The position numbers and the translations under genes were made by a program. From Tetranychus cinnabarinus (taxonomy: Eukaryota > Arthropoda > Arachnida > Trombidiformes > Tetranychidae), in contig WHVY01000001.1 of NCBI GenBank assembly GCA_022266195.1, forward strand, positions 10,850,001-10,914,000: 64,000 nt of DNA. The letters run 5' to 3'. Below the pieces are notes generated by a model, which saw nothing but the letters and a program-made list of their open reading frames with translations, searched no databases and was not told where the DNA came from. Positions 9,883 through 19,793 of this stretch are shown here, piece after piece. The stretch's first letter is position 1. Every line of letters begins with the position of its first letter.

Positions 9883-10315
9883 TTAAACGGAATTCATGAT
9901 TGGAGTAATACATAGTACATAGATATTTCGATCAGTCATAAATTTCATGTCAAACTCGTAACAAATGTTTGCTTTCGAGCTATAGAGCATTCCAATAAAG
10001 ACAAATCTCTTCATTTCGCTTTTTAAGGCCAAGTTAAAGGACATACCACCCCGACTAATCAGATCATTCATATTCCAGTCTAGTATTGAATCCTATCCAC
10101 CGGTGAAAGTGAAATATGATAAGCATAGGTCTTAACCTTAATTACTTTAATTTATTGCAACTTACCTTATCTATTCGAAGATATTTCGAGACTGTTTGAG
10201 AAACGAAAAGTATTTGGCCATTTGTTTTGGTGATAATTATGAACTGGTTAGACAGACAATCACAAATGAAATTATTCAAATCAAATCCTCTTGGAATCAA
10301 CTTGAGAACTTCCAT
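9883..10315 (-). CDS. Short PAS-A-like protein (119 aa), probably a truncated bHLH-PAS copy
   Basis: Exon 1 (10315-10166, ATG start) and exon 2 (10092-9883) are separated by a 73-bp GT-AG intron and join in phase 0. The product contains ICDCLSNQFIIITKTNGQIL followed by FVSQTVSKYL, which resembles the start of a PAS-A domain of the ARNT/BMAL (cycle) type, where the family reads xxGxIxFVSexVxxxL. It then has a region like the PAS-A core (MKRFVFIGML ... CYEFDMKF). There is no bHLH before it and no PAS-B after it: an in-frame stop precedes the start and the stop follows ITPIMNSV. A heterodimer-decoy role is conceivable, but a decaying gene fragment is at least as likely. Confidence 0.4.
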
Positions 10316-10559
10316 TGCACAAAATAGCGAATACCAAAAACTATCAAGAATTTAGACAAAACACTGAATTATGGTCTTTCAAAATTTGGAAAATTTTTCT
10401 GTCTTAAAGGATTGCTTAATGACTTATTAGAAATAAATGAACATTAACTAATAATTGCGCTTGCTTATGATTACGGGTTTTTTCCATTGTGATTGCAAAA
10501 CGGGAAAATTCTTATGTCTTTCGCAGCGGATTTTATAGCGACTTGATTTTTAATACCAA

Positions 10560-10889
10560 TTTTCCACAATTAATCAAAATTTTAGTGCTGCAGCAGCACC
10601 TTGACAAGTCAAGCCAAACCGGGTTCGATCCCTCAAGATCTAGGTGGGCCTTGCCTGTCCCTCGACAAGACTTACTACCGATCTGGTAAATTTTAAAACA
10701 GTTAAATTTATAGTCAACAGTAAGAAATGGACCCTGAAGTTCGTCTTACTATTGAAGTAAATTGTACAAAGGCATTGATTACTTTATATGAAAGGTTAAA
10801 TTGTTTACAAAATTTAAAAATTTATTTTAAAGTAATCAAAAAATTTAGCGAGTGTCAATCGCGTGATTCACCATCAAAACTGTCATGAT
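10560..10889 (+). repeat. 330-bp repeat, copy 2
   Basis: Second copy of the unit at 9198-9527, with three substitutions. The B-box-like GGTTCGATCCC and A-box-like TAGTGCTGCAG are both intact. It is followed directly by the 74-bp-spaced hairpin repeats at 10901-11009. Confidence 0.7.
10727..10888 (+). CDS. 53-codon ORF inside 330-bp repeat, copy 2
   Basis: Same frame as the ORF at 9365-9526. Start, stop and length are preserved, with a TAT-to-TGT change giving RLNCLQNL. Whether it is translated is unknown. Confidence 0.3.
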   Translation: MDPEVRLTIEVNCTKALITLYERLNCLQNLKIYFKVIKKFSECQSRDSPSKLS

Positions 10890-10900
10890 TAATATATCAA

Positions 10901-11009
10901 ATAGCCAAGACTAACCACTAAGAATGATAGTGGTTGGCTAGCCACGACTAACCACTAACATTCTTATTGGTTGAATAGCCAAGACTAACCACTTAGAATG
11001 ATAGTGGCT
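10901..11009. repeat. Tandem hairpin repeat
   Basis: The 35-bp segment starting atagccaagactaaccact occurs at 10901 and again, with minor changes, at 10975. Each copy contains the inverted pair CCACTA...TAGTGG, able to form a short stem-loop, and a related inverted segment with attcttattggtt lies between them. Confidence 0.65.
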
Positions 11010-11601
11010 AATCAGCTATTGTTTTTCTTAGTTGCAATTAAAGATGTTGATATTGATTGATGAAACTTTCATTTTTGTCTCATGGGATCCTCAAAATCCC
11101 TTGAGAATCTGAAAGAAAGTTCAACAGCCAAAGAGTAATATAAATATTGTTTCACTCTTTGCGATGACTAAATCAATTAATCATAACTCCGCCTCTAGCT
11201 TTCAACTCATTTTACTCTCCATGACATAACAATTCGAACCCATCTGATGACTTTTGGTGATCACAGATTGCTGACATGTTTATCGACTGATTTGAATTCT
11301 TATCATAGTAGTCAAGATTAAAAATTGTTAATTTCATCATCTTTTCCGTCATCATCATCACCATTTCATAATCTTCCTGATTCAGAAAAATAGATGTTGG
11401 ACGTGGTAACCATAATTGAAAATTAAGAGAGAAAACAATGAAAAAACAGTAAATTTAATTAAATTGTGAATAAAAATCTAACTCCTGAAGATTTTTTTAA
11501 GGAGTATCAGTATTTCCTTGAGTTTTTGCTATTTTGTTACACTGCCATCTATGTGAACTACAGGGGGAAACCTCAAAATTATACAATTAAAACAATTAAA
11601 A

Positions 11602-11655
11602 AACTTGCGGCGACATCTATTTATACGTGAACTTTTTTTACCACAATTTTCAAAT
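11602..11655. repeat. Short direct repeat flanking the DP fragment, left copy
   Basis: The sequence aacttgcggcgacatctatt continues as tatacgtgaact and a T-run, then cacaattttcaaat. It recurs at 12950-13007 on the other side of the DP-like gene, with a small difference in the T-run. Confidence 0.7.
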
Positions 11656-12066
11656 AAGATATTAATTACTAATTAGATTGAGAAAAAAGTGATTGAAGCA
11701 ATTACGCAATTAGGCAAGCATACGACATTTCTACGACAGCTTTTTAAACAAAGTACTTCAAGACATGAAAATAACGGAAAATCGAAGTGATCTTTTGGAC
11801 AGAAGCAGAGAATTTTATTTATCAAAATAAGTGCATTTTCTGGTTGCTAATTAAAAGTTATGCCAAAAAAATAAGTTTGATGAAAAAATCTTGTCCCATA
11901 ATTGAACAAAAGGCGATCGAAGTTTTCACTTTGACCTCGATTTTCGCAAAAACTGTCGATCGGAGAAGTTTTTTAATAACATTAATGGACTCAGTTTGCT
12001 AGCCTCTAAAAATATACAAAGTCGCAACTCTTAACTCAGAAGTCAGAATTTTTACACATTGTCCTT

Positions 12067-12745
12067 TCAAAAATCGGCATCTTTCGGTTCCTGTGTATCC
12101 AACTGCAATTGAATCAATAGGTCTCTCAATTCTTCTTTCTTGGCACTGATTCTTTCTAACGCTTCTTGCTTTCTCTTTTCTAACTCGACAACCTCTTGAG
12201 ATTCAATGATGGGTAAACCGATCCATTTGATTTCTTCCTTCTCTTTGTTGATTATATTCATTGCCATAAGAACATTTAGGGCATCATATACACGTCGTCT
12301 AATATTTTTTTGATCAAATGGCTCAGCATCACCTCCTGAGAATCTACCAGAAAAAGCAGTACGGTTTGCAAGTGGGTCAGAAGAAAATTCAGCGACCAAT
12401 TCATCAGCAACTTCGTCGTAAGTTGTCGTGCCTTTATCTTTAACCTTTTGACATACCTATTAATTATATAAAAAATGTGTAAAAATTAAAAATTCCGTGA
12501 TGAGTATAAAGAAAAAATGGAATCTTGTAGAAAGGTTCCACTTCATTCAACCACTTGGATACTAATAACGACTAGTAGGCTTTTTGTACAGCTTTGTCTT
12601 TTAGCCTTCCGAAATTCGTAAAGGATCACAAAAAAACACTTACTTTCATTGAGAAATACCTCAATTTTTTACCACTTTCGCTAGAGGTTGCATGGTTAAC
12701 CGTTTGAGTACCCTTGGTTTTTAAAATGGATGGGCCAGCATTCAT
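12067..12745 (-). CDS. Truncated DP transcription factor (E2F dimerisation partner)
   Basis: Exon 1 (12745-12644) starts MNAGPSILK and ends GKKLRYFSMK at AAA|GTAAGT. Exon 2 (12456-12067) follows a TAG acceptor with VCQKVKDKGTTTYDEVADEL, and the join is in phase 0. The product (163 aa) contains the diagnostic DP DNA-binding block, including DQKNIRRRVYDALNVLMAMN and KEEIKWIGLP. Compared with TFDP1/2 or Drosophila Dp it stops shortly after the first helix of the dimerisation region (LRDLLIQLQL then a short acidic end), so the DP C-terminal domain that pairs with E2F is missing, and the N-terminus is short. AG precedes the first exon, so an upstream exon is possible. It may be a paralogue or a partial duplicate, and short direct repeats flank it. 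Confidence 0.7.
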
Positions 12746-12949
12746 TTTCCTGAGTATATCCAGAGATAGAAAAAAATGTGATATTGTTATTGAAAGATGT
12801 GGATAAAAGATATGGAAAGCAGAAACAAACAGTAAGACACAAAATGGTGTTAATAATTAGATTATCACTTGAATAAATAAAATAAACACAAATTAAATCA
12901 AATGAACTGGTTAAATCAGAAAAAATCAGAAATTAACTAATCAATCAAC

Positions 12950-13007
12950 AACTTGCGGCGACATCTATTTATACGTGAACTTTCTTTTTTTATCACAATT
13001 TTCAAAT
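12950..13007. repeat. Short direct repeat flanking the DP fragment, right copy
   Basis: Matches 11602-11655 (core acttgcggcgacatctattt). The two copies are 1.35 kb apart and bracket the truncated DP gene. Confidence 0.7.
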
Positions 13008-13031
13008 TTTTTAAGGTTGCAAGTAACTCAG

Positions 13032-13056
13032 TGACAGTACTTTGACAGTACTGTCA
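13032..13056. repeat. Perfect 14-bp palindrome with adjoining half
   Basis: TGACAGTACTGTCA (13043-13056) is a perfect palindrome, preceded at 13032 by a further TGACAGTACT. It lies a few tens of bases beyond the right DP-flanking repeat. It could be a mobile-element end or a protein-binding site. Confidence 0.5.
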
Positions 13057-14358
13057 GAAGCTATGAGTTGCATTTTCATCCAGCAGGATATCGACTCCCA
13101 AAGTTAAAAAACCGATTATTTGGCAATATGAATTTAAAATATAGTGAATATGAAACTATACTAAATATGAATTAAAAACATATTCAATAAAAAATTAGAA
13201 GAAATTAAAGAGAGTTGTCTTGGGTTGCAATTTGGATTTATTTGTAAAAGTATCAGTTTTTTTACAAGATATTGATCAGTTTAACATTTTTATGAAAAAT
13301 TTAAATATAAAATGGAAAATTATAACTTTGATAAGTTTATAAAATTCAAATTTTACAACAAATACGCTCGCTGTGAGATAAACAAAAAAATGATAATGAA
13401 ATTCTACCAAATGGTAAATTATTGAAAAAAGTATTTCCCAAGAAAGGTTTAAGAGCATAGCGAAAATGAAGTTTAAGAACAGCGAAAAAAAGAACGGCCA
13501 AATTTTCAGTTCACTTATCAGTTTAGGCCAGGGGTTGATGGCATCATGTAGAGCTATAGACTTGAGTTTGAGGATTTTAACATGATTGATTTTGTTTGAT
13601 GAACATTCATAAAAAGGATTATGCAAAACCATGAAAAACGATGATAAAGTTACATCATACTGCTAAAAGCAGCTATGCTACCATCTATCGGTTAATTTTG
13701 ACGATGGGTTGTAAGGTTACTTTAGACGGCGGTGATGATGACAATAAAGGTGGAAAAATTAACTTTGACTTGACATCACGATGACATGAAGAGCCTCTTG
13801 GTGACAATTGGTCGACAGTTGAATCTTTTTTTATATCCATAATCAATGGCAATTTAGTTGGACTGGGTTCAGATAATTTTTAACTTATACTAATAAATAA
13901 AAGGTTGAAACGTTTATCACTTTGAATGAAACTAAGCTGCTTGAGTCTAACTACTTTAATCCATTCAAGTCAAAACGAGTGAAGTATGAGAATGAAGATT
14001 CTGCATTCATACAGGAGTATATAATAATCACGTTCAATAATTGCGAGAGAACAAACTCTAGCTAAAGCCTCCTGACGTACTATCTGAAAAAGCTAACGAA
14101 ATTCATTAGCATGAATTATTAAACCGATGGTAAAGTTAGCCTCATAGACAAAGGTTTAATCAATTGCAAAAATTGAATAAAGCCATCTACTAGGAAAAAT
14201 TAAACATGAAAATGTTACATAATTTAAAATATTATTTAAAAAAAGCAAACATGTTATAGTATTGCAATACTTTCCTTATGATAAAGGAATTTACTCCACT
14301 TACTGGATTCTAATGTTAATGTAAATAAAGTTGCATTATAACCATTTAACTTGTAATA
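13057..14358. other. No supported gene
   Basis: The only sizeable frame (13276-13632, minus) becomes extremely Phe/Ile/Leu-rich and reads like translated AT-rich DNA. Nothing else is recognised. Confidence 0.4.
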
Positions 14359-14702
14359 ATGGTTCTTGTTTCTTCTATTTTGTTTCTTCTATTTCCTCTG
14401 GCCTCATGTCACAGTCTTGTTTCTGCCTTAAATGGCGTGTCGGTGAAGTTTCCAAGACAAAATGAAAATTTGATGCAGGTCAGTCAAGATGAAAGGCCAT
14501 CGTTCAACTTACAATTCAAGAACGAAACGATTGGGAAATCAGAAACAAATGACAATGATGACAATGATAATGATGAAAACTTCGTCCAAAAAAAGCAGCC
14601 GAATCTAGTGAAGACGTTTCTGGAGCAAGCAAGGACTTAAACTTAATTACTTTAACTGTGGTATCATTGATATTTGCTATTTTATTACTGCAGACGTTCT
14701 AA
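14359..14702 (+). pseudogene. Signal-peptide / single-pass membrane protein with homopolymer frameshift
   Basis: ATG at 14359 starts a clear signal peptide (MVLVSSILFLLFPLASCHSL) and an ectodomain with one NET sequon and an Asp/Asn-rich stretch. As read, the frame stops after 93 residues at 14638-14640. One base added to the run of seven A at 14588-14594 would instead continue as KAAESSEDVSGASKDL into a strong transmembrane helix (LITLTVVSLIFAILLLQ), ending at 14700-14702. That is the layout of a type I membrane protein. The shift may be a real mutation or an assembly error. The tail of family A lies 350 bp downstream, so the two may once have been one gene. Confidence 0.45.
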
Positions 14703-15051
14703 TGTATTTTTATCTTGTAAGATTTAAACGAATCTCTGTAAGCCCTGATAATCCCAGTGAATCTTGAAATTTCACGATCATGCAATACTAGACTTAAATA
14801 GCTGGCCAAATTACTTAGCATTGATTGTTTACATTGAATTCATTTTTCAGATACTGTTTTGTCCAATAAACCAATAAAACCGATTCATTATGGTTTAATA
14901 ATTTGATTTAATTGAAATTAAAATAAATTTAAAATAAAACAAGCAATTGATTCCCACATTTTACCATTGTCAAAAGCCATCGACCATTTAACCAGAAAGC
15001 TATCGAGTTTAAAGTCTCTTTTAAATCAAATTTAACACTTTGCGTTAACGG

Positions 15052-15454
15052 GTGATGTATCTACTGAAATTTCAGATGACGACTTTCCTTCAAATGAGAT
15101 CTCATCATTAACAGGTTTGAATCGCGAAAGACTGTACAGAATTACGTGAGAGTCGTTAGATATGCCAGCTCAATGAGCAACTATACTCTTCCTCATGATA
15201 CAACAGATAATCACATTTTGCTCTTAATAAAAAAAGATCGAATACCGCGCAAAATTGACATCGAGAAGGCGATTAACTCATATGAACAGGAGAAATTGAA
15301 GTTTGGTTTGGTTGACCATGGTGCGGATGAGAACGCCGGTAAACTTAGCTCGATTAAAATCGATCCTCCTTCACCATTGAAACCCGTCGCTAAAAAAAAG
15401 TTACATTTTTAGACCAAAGGAGTCTGGTTGAAGCAGATCCGGAATCGTTCTTAG
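15052..15454 (+). pseudogene. Unknown family A, copy 2 (frameshift and premature stop)
   Basis: Homologous to 5868-6270. It begins TEISDDDFPSNEISS, loses the frame near 15140, resumes as YASSMSNYTLPHDTTDNH, and continues through DRIPRKIDIEKAINSYEQE and a Pro/Lys-rich end. A TAG at 15410-15412 falls where copy 1 has tryptophan. Beyond it the same frame still resembles copy 1 (VWLKQIRNRS) to a TAG at 15452-15454. Copy 2 therefore looks decayed. Confidence 0.55.
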
Positions 15455-17491
15455 CGAGTGTAAATTGTGACTGTGCGATTTTCTACAGAGCTAGCGAAAC
15501 TGTGACTAATTTTGTTACTGGGCTACCAACAATTCAAGCCATTCGCCATTCGACCGGGTTCGGTGTTATTAATACCCATCGCCCAACAACCCAACTACGG
15601 CCTATCAATAATAATTTCAATAAGACTTATCAATAGATTATTTCTAATGATTTATCTCAAAAAATTAGAAACAATCAATCGAAAAGTACAATGCCGTTAC
15701 TGATAAGTTTAACGCTTCTTAAGTCAACCTTAAATGACGAACTTAACCAACAATGAGTTGATCTGGTTTTATGATCGATGAGTTTATCAAAAAGATGTTC
15801 TGAAGATTCATCTGCTAATTTGGAAAGAAGTCCAAGAAAAAGTATCTATATTTATAGACTCATTATTTCTAGTAATTTTTGAATTGATTTTAGTTTTGAA
15901 ATTAAATTTCATTTTAAATGACTTTGGGCTTTGATTTTCATCTGATTTTTTTCATCAAATAATCTTACTGGGAAGCTTTTAACCGCTAATAGAGCTGTTC
16001 AAAGTGTTATCAGTTTGTTGTCCAATAATGTCGGATAACCCGGGGATGATAAAAGTTGAAACAAGCGATAACCTGTGAATTAAGGTTAGGTTTATGAATA
16101 AGGTCGAGTCATAGACTAAGGGTGAATCAATGGTAAAGGTGAAGGAGGTGAAGAGGGATTGGGAGGAACAGGAAAGGTTTGTCTATTAAAAGGTAATTCA
16201 TGGTTTGTTTTCCCTCATAATCATCATAATAATCATTTTCATCTTTTCTATTCATTATTATCTTCTTCTCACTTTATTTTGTTTAACAGTCGGCTCCTCA
16301 TCAATCAGGATAATGAATGAAATGAGAAGAGCATATAATACATAGATAAACTCATTGAATGAGAAACAATTTATCATTCTTGTTGAGTGTCAAATCATAC
16401 CTTCTATTAGAACCCAAAATTCTCACATTATCAGCTTTTTCTTCTCACCTTTATCATCCTCATTATCATCTGTAATCATTCAGTTCAATGTTTCATGTTA
16501 GCCTTTAAAAGGATCCAAATTATGATTACAATTAACATTAAAAATAGTCCAATAAAATCACACAAACCAACGATTCTTTCACCTTAAAACGCTTTCATGT
16601 TAACCTTTTATTCATTTTTTGCTTCCCTGATTACATTAATTGGTTAGATACTAATTACCATTCAAGTTAATCATGAATCATAAAAGTATTTCAATTTAAC
16701 CAAATTGCTTCTTTACCTTTCAATAGCGCTTTCAAAAGGTAAATCCTTTATTTTATTCAATCTTTGCCTTCATTTTCAACCTTTTTCAATTTAATCTTCA
16801 AAATGAATCTGATTGTTTAAAAGCAATCAAATTGTTATCCTTCATTGTGACATTAAAAGCGTGATTAGCGGTTAAACAATGAATTGAAACATCTAAATCA
16901 ACTCATCCATTGCTTTACATTTTCAATGTTTTACATGATTTTACAATTTACCTTGAATCAATCATAATTTATTTGTTTAGTTTCATCTATTTTTTACTCC
17001 CAAACATGAATTTTTGGTGAATTTTTTCTCAACAATTAAAATTGAGTTTGAATCAAATTGAACAGGTTGAGTTAAAATGCGTTTAATTGCTTTTCAGAGC
17101 TAATTTGTATTCGTTTAGGCTTGTATTGAAATGTATTGAATGATTGATTGTATTTTCATCAATCTTGATGTATTAATTGTTGCATTTGTTTGATTTATTT
17201 ATAATCTTTTTTTGTTATTTTATTTGCTTTTTTGATTAAAGTTGATTTATTTTTTGCGCTCATTTTTTGTGTGGTTTAGACGCCATCTGTAGTTTACTCT
17301 TGCTATCAATTTGTTTGCCTTTACATTTCAAGGTCGGTCAAATCAGCTGAACTTGTTAGATATCCAATTGTGGTTTTTAATTGTTTTGGTTCGTCTTTTA
17401 GTCTGTTGTTTGTGTTATATAAACTTGTATTTTTTTGTTTGAGTTTTTTTTATTTAGTGTTCATTAAGTTTAACAATTTTTCTCTCTAATC
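15455..17491. other. Intergenic region upstream of PDHA
   Basis: AT-rich, with no supported gene. Just upstream of PDHA, the element gacgccatctg at 17280 contains a CCATCT core that resembles YY1-type sites seen near housekeeping starts. Its use as a promoter element is inference. Confidence 0.4.
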
Positions 17492-18886
17492 ATGTTGAAT
17501 TTGCAAGGAATTTTGCTCAGTCGATCTATATCACCGGTAAGTTTTGATTAGTCTTTCATTTAGTATTTCATTTTCATTTTAAAACCATTTTAACCTTTTC
17601 TTTTGCACCTTTCTTTCTTTTCATCTTTCTGTTCTCTTTCTAACAGGCTACTTTTCAGATCTGTGCTAGATTATTGTCCAATGAGGCCACTTTCCAAACT
17701 AAACCTTATAAATTACACAAAATGGATGAAGGACCTAGTACTGAGGTTACTGTTACTCGGGACGAGTCTTTAGTTTTATATAGAGAAATGATGAGGATTC
17801 GTAGGATGGAAGCTGCTGCTAATGCTTTATACAAAGAGAAAGCAATTAGAGGTTTTTGTCATCTTTATTCGGGACAAGAAGCAGTTGCTGTGGGCATGGA
17901 AGCTGCCATCAAGAAAGATGATGCCGTTATCACTGCTTACCGAGCTCATGGTTGGACTCTTGTTCGTGGAGTTCCTCCAAGTGCTATTCTTCCTGAATTG
18001 ACTGGAAGAAAGTCTGGTTGTGCTCGAGGTAATTGCCTTTAAAAATCTCTTGACCTCTAGTTATTGAATTTGTTGGGAAAATTGTTTTAAAACAATTTTT
18101 GACATCTCATCTCAATTATTTCAAATTACAGGTAAAGGAGGTTCTATGCATATGTACAATTACAATTTTTTCGGTGGTAACGGTATTGTCGGAGCACAAG
18201 TACCATTAGGAGCGGGAATCGCATTTGCATGCAAATATAAGCAAAATGGAAATCTTTGCTTAACTTTATATGGAGATGGAGCTGCCAATCAAGGACAAGT
18301 TTTCGAAGCCTATAACATGGCCAAACTTTGGAACTTACCTTGCATATTCATCTGTGAAAACAATGGATACGGTATGGGAACCTCAGCTGATCGAGCTGCT
18401 GCTAGTACCGAATATTATACCCGTGGTGACTATGTTCCCGGACTATGGGTAGATGGTATGGACGTTTTAGCAATCAGAGAAGCAACTCGATTCCTTGGCG
18501 AAGCTTGTCGTCAAGGTAAAGGGCCATTTGTTGTTGAAGCAGCAACCTATCGATACCATGGACACAGTATGTCTGATCCAGGAACCAGTTATCGAACTAG
18601 AGAGGAAATTCAAGAAGTTAGACAGCAAAGGGACCCAATTACTTCATTTAAAGATAAAATTTTGAATGCTGATCTAGTCTCGAGTGATGAACTCAAGCAA
18701 ATAGACAATGAAATCAAGAAAGAAATTGATGAGGCTGTGAAATTAGCCAAGACTGATTCTGAAATACCTTTAGATGAACTTACTGCTGATGTTTATGTTG
18801 AAAATTACGAGCCATACATTAGAGGTACAACGCCTTTCACTCCTCTCCAGCATAAACGAATAACAAAACCTCTTAATCTTAATTAA
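17492..18886 (+). CDS. PDHA: Pyruvate dehydrogenase E1 component subunit alpha, mitochondrial
   Basis: Three exons (17492-17536, 17647-18028, 18132-18886) join in phase to give 393 residues, close to the 390 of human PDHA1. The first about 30 residues (MLNLQGILLSRS...) form a basic, Ser/Leu-rich mitochondrial presequence. The thiamine-diphosphate motif is present as LYGDGAANQGQ to CENN. Around YRYHGHSMSDPG and TSYRTREE the serines that pyruvate dehydrogenase kinases phosphorylate are conserved (human sites 1 and 2), and the GMGTS...RAAAST region keeps site 3. The enzyme decarboxylates pyruvate in the matrix as an alpha2beta2 E1 of the PDH complex. Poly(A) signals follow the stop. Identification is secure. 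Confidence 0.97.
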
Positions 18887-18964
18887 TTTAAAATGTAGAG
18901 ATTTATTTGCAAAAATATTGTTTTCGCCCTTCCTGATTTTTTCTGGACGGTTTAAATTTTATGG

Positions 18965-19033
18965 AAATAAAGTCTTTTGTTTCGGACGTAGTGTTAATTT
19001 CTGCTAAGATTGTTTTATTGGGTACTCAATAAA
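18965..19033 (+). terminator. Poly(A) signals of PDHA
   Basis: AATAAA occurs at 18965-18970 and again at 19028-19033. The same short interval holds TTTATT (19013-19018), an AATAAA on the minus strand that could serve the convergent gene at 19105, so the two 3' ends may overlap. Confidence 0.5.
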
Positions 19034-19104
19034 GTTTTTGTTTTTAATTTAATATCTTTTTTAAACTAATTACAATAGAAATGCAACAAAATTGGAACCA
19101 AAAA

Positions 19105-19623
19105 TCAACTCCATTCATCTGGATTAACATCATAATCAATCATTTTTCTATCCAAAACTCTCCATCTACCAGCAACCCCAATATCAACCAATCTCTCAGT
19201 CAATAGTTCCATATAGGTTGGTTTCAAAAAATCACACTGATTAATATAAAGTGCACAGTCTGGGCTAAGGTCCATTCGCAGTAATAAACTAATCACTCCA
19301 AGATCAAGACGTTTCAACGTTCTTTCTCCTTGACATTGATTAAGAAATGATACAAATTCAAAGCTCGATGGATTCCTAATGTTATCGCCAACCACGAGTA
19401 AATCATTGCGAGCAGTAAGTAGTTGATCAAGGTAACATTGTTCGCTTGGATTATTATTCAACAAGTAAATAAGTCCAGTTAAAGTTGACAGCTGGAAACC
19501 TGATTTAATTGGACGTTGAACCATTCCATCTTTAATCTCGACCAAAGTATTTTTATACTGGTTAAATAACAAACTAATGAACTCGGTTATTTTCTTAGAT
19601 ACTCTGGATAAAGCAATAGCCAT
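19105..19623 (-). CDS. Conserved-looking 172-aa protein, not recognised
   Basis: A single-exon minus-strand frame runs from ATG at 19623 to TGA at 19105. The sequence is helical and well balanced (MAIALSRVSKKITEFISLLF, then FQLSTLTGLIYLLNN, DLGVISLLLRMDLSPDCALY) and ends in DYDVNPDEWS. There is no signal peptide or transmembrane segment, and its composition is that of an intracellular, possibly ARM-like or adaptor protein. It is convergent with PDHA and divergent from TTC27, sharing a promoter region with two TATCGATA motifs, which suggests a housekeeping gene. I could not place the family. Confidence 0.75.
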   Translation of the reverse strand: MAIALSRVSKKITEFISLLFNQYKNTLVEIKDGMVQRPIKSGFQLSTLTGLIYLLNNNPSEQCYLDQLLTARNDLLVVGDNIRNPSSFEFVSFLNQCQGERTLKRLDLGVISLLLRMDLSPDCALYINQCDFLKPTYMELLTERLVDIGVAGRWRVLDRKMIDYDVNPDEWS

Positions 19624-19750
19624 CTTCTAGAAAGCAATTTCAATAAAAACATAAAAATTTAAGCAAATATTGAACAAAAACAAAAACACATGAAAACAAA
19701 AATTTCGCAATAGAAATGCTTTGGTTACTCGTACGATTAATTGCTTGAAT

Positions 19751-19793
19751 TATCGATACCGAATCGACTTTGAATTCTCAATAAATATCGATA
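19751..19793. promoter_or_regulatory. Two DRE-like TATCGATA motifs in a divergent promoter
   Basis: TATCGATA occurs at 19751-19758 and 19786-19793, between the start of the 172-aa gene (minus, 19623) and TTC27 (plus, 20307). In Drosophila TATCGATA is the DREF-binding element of housekeeping and proliferation genes. The same octamer recurs at 39099-39106 near another gene pair. Function in this organism is inferred. Confidence 0.55.

Noticed and set aside
13276..13632. 118-codon minus-strand ORF with hydrophobic end
   Set aside because: The Phe/Ile/Leu-rich composition is what AT-rich DNA gives. There is no conserved motif or splice context, and only the first 45 residues look vaguely coding.
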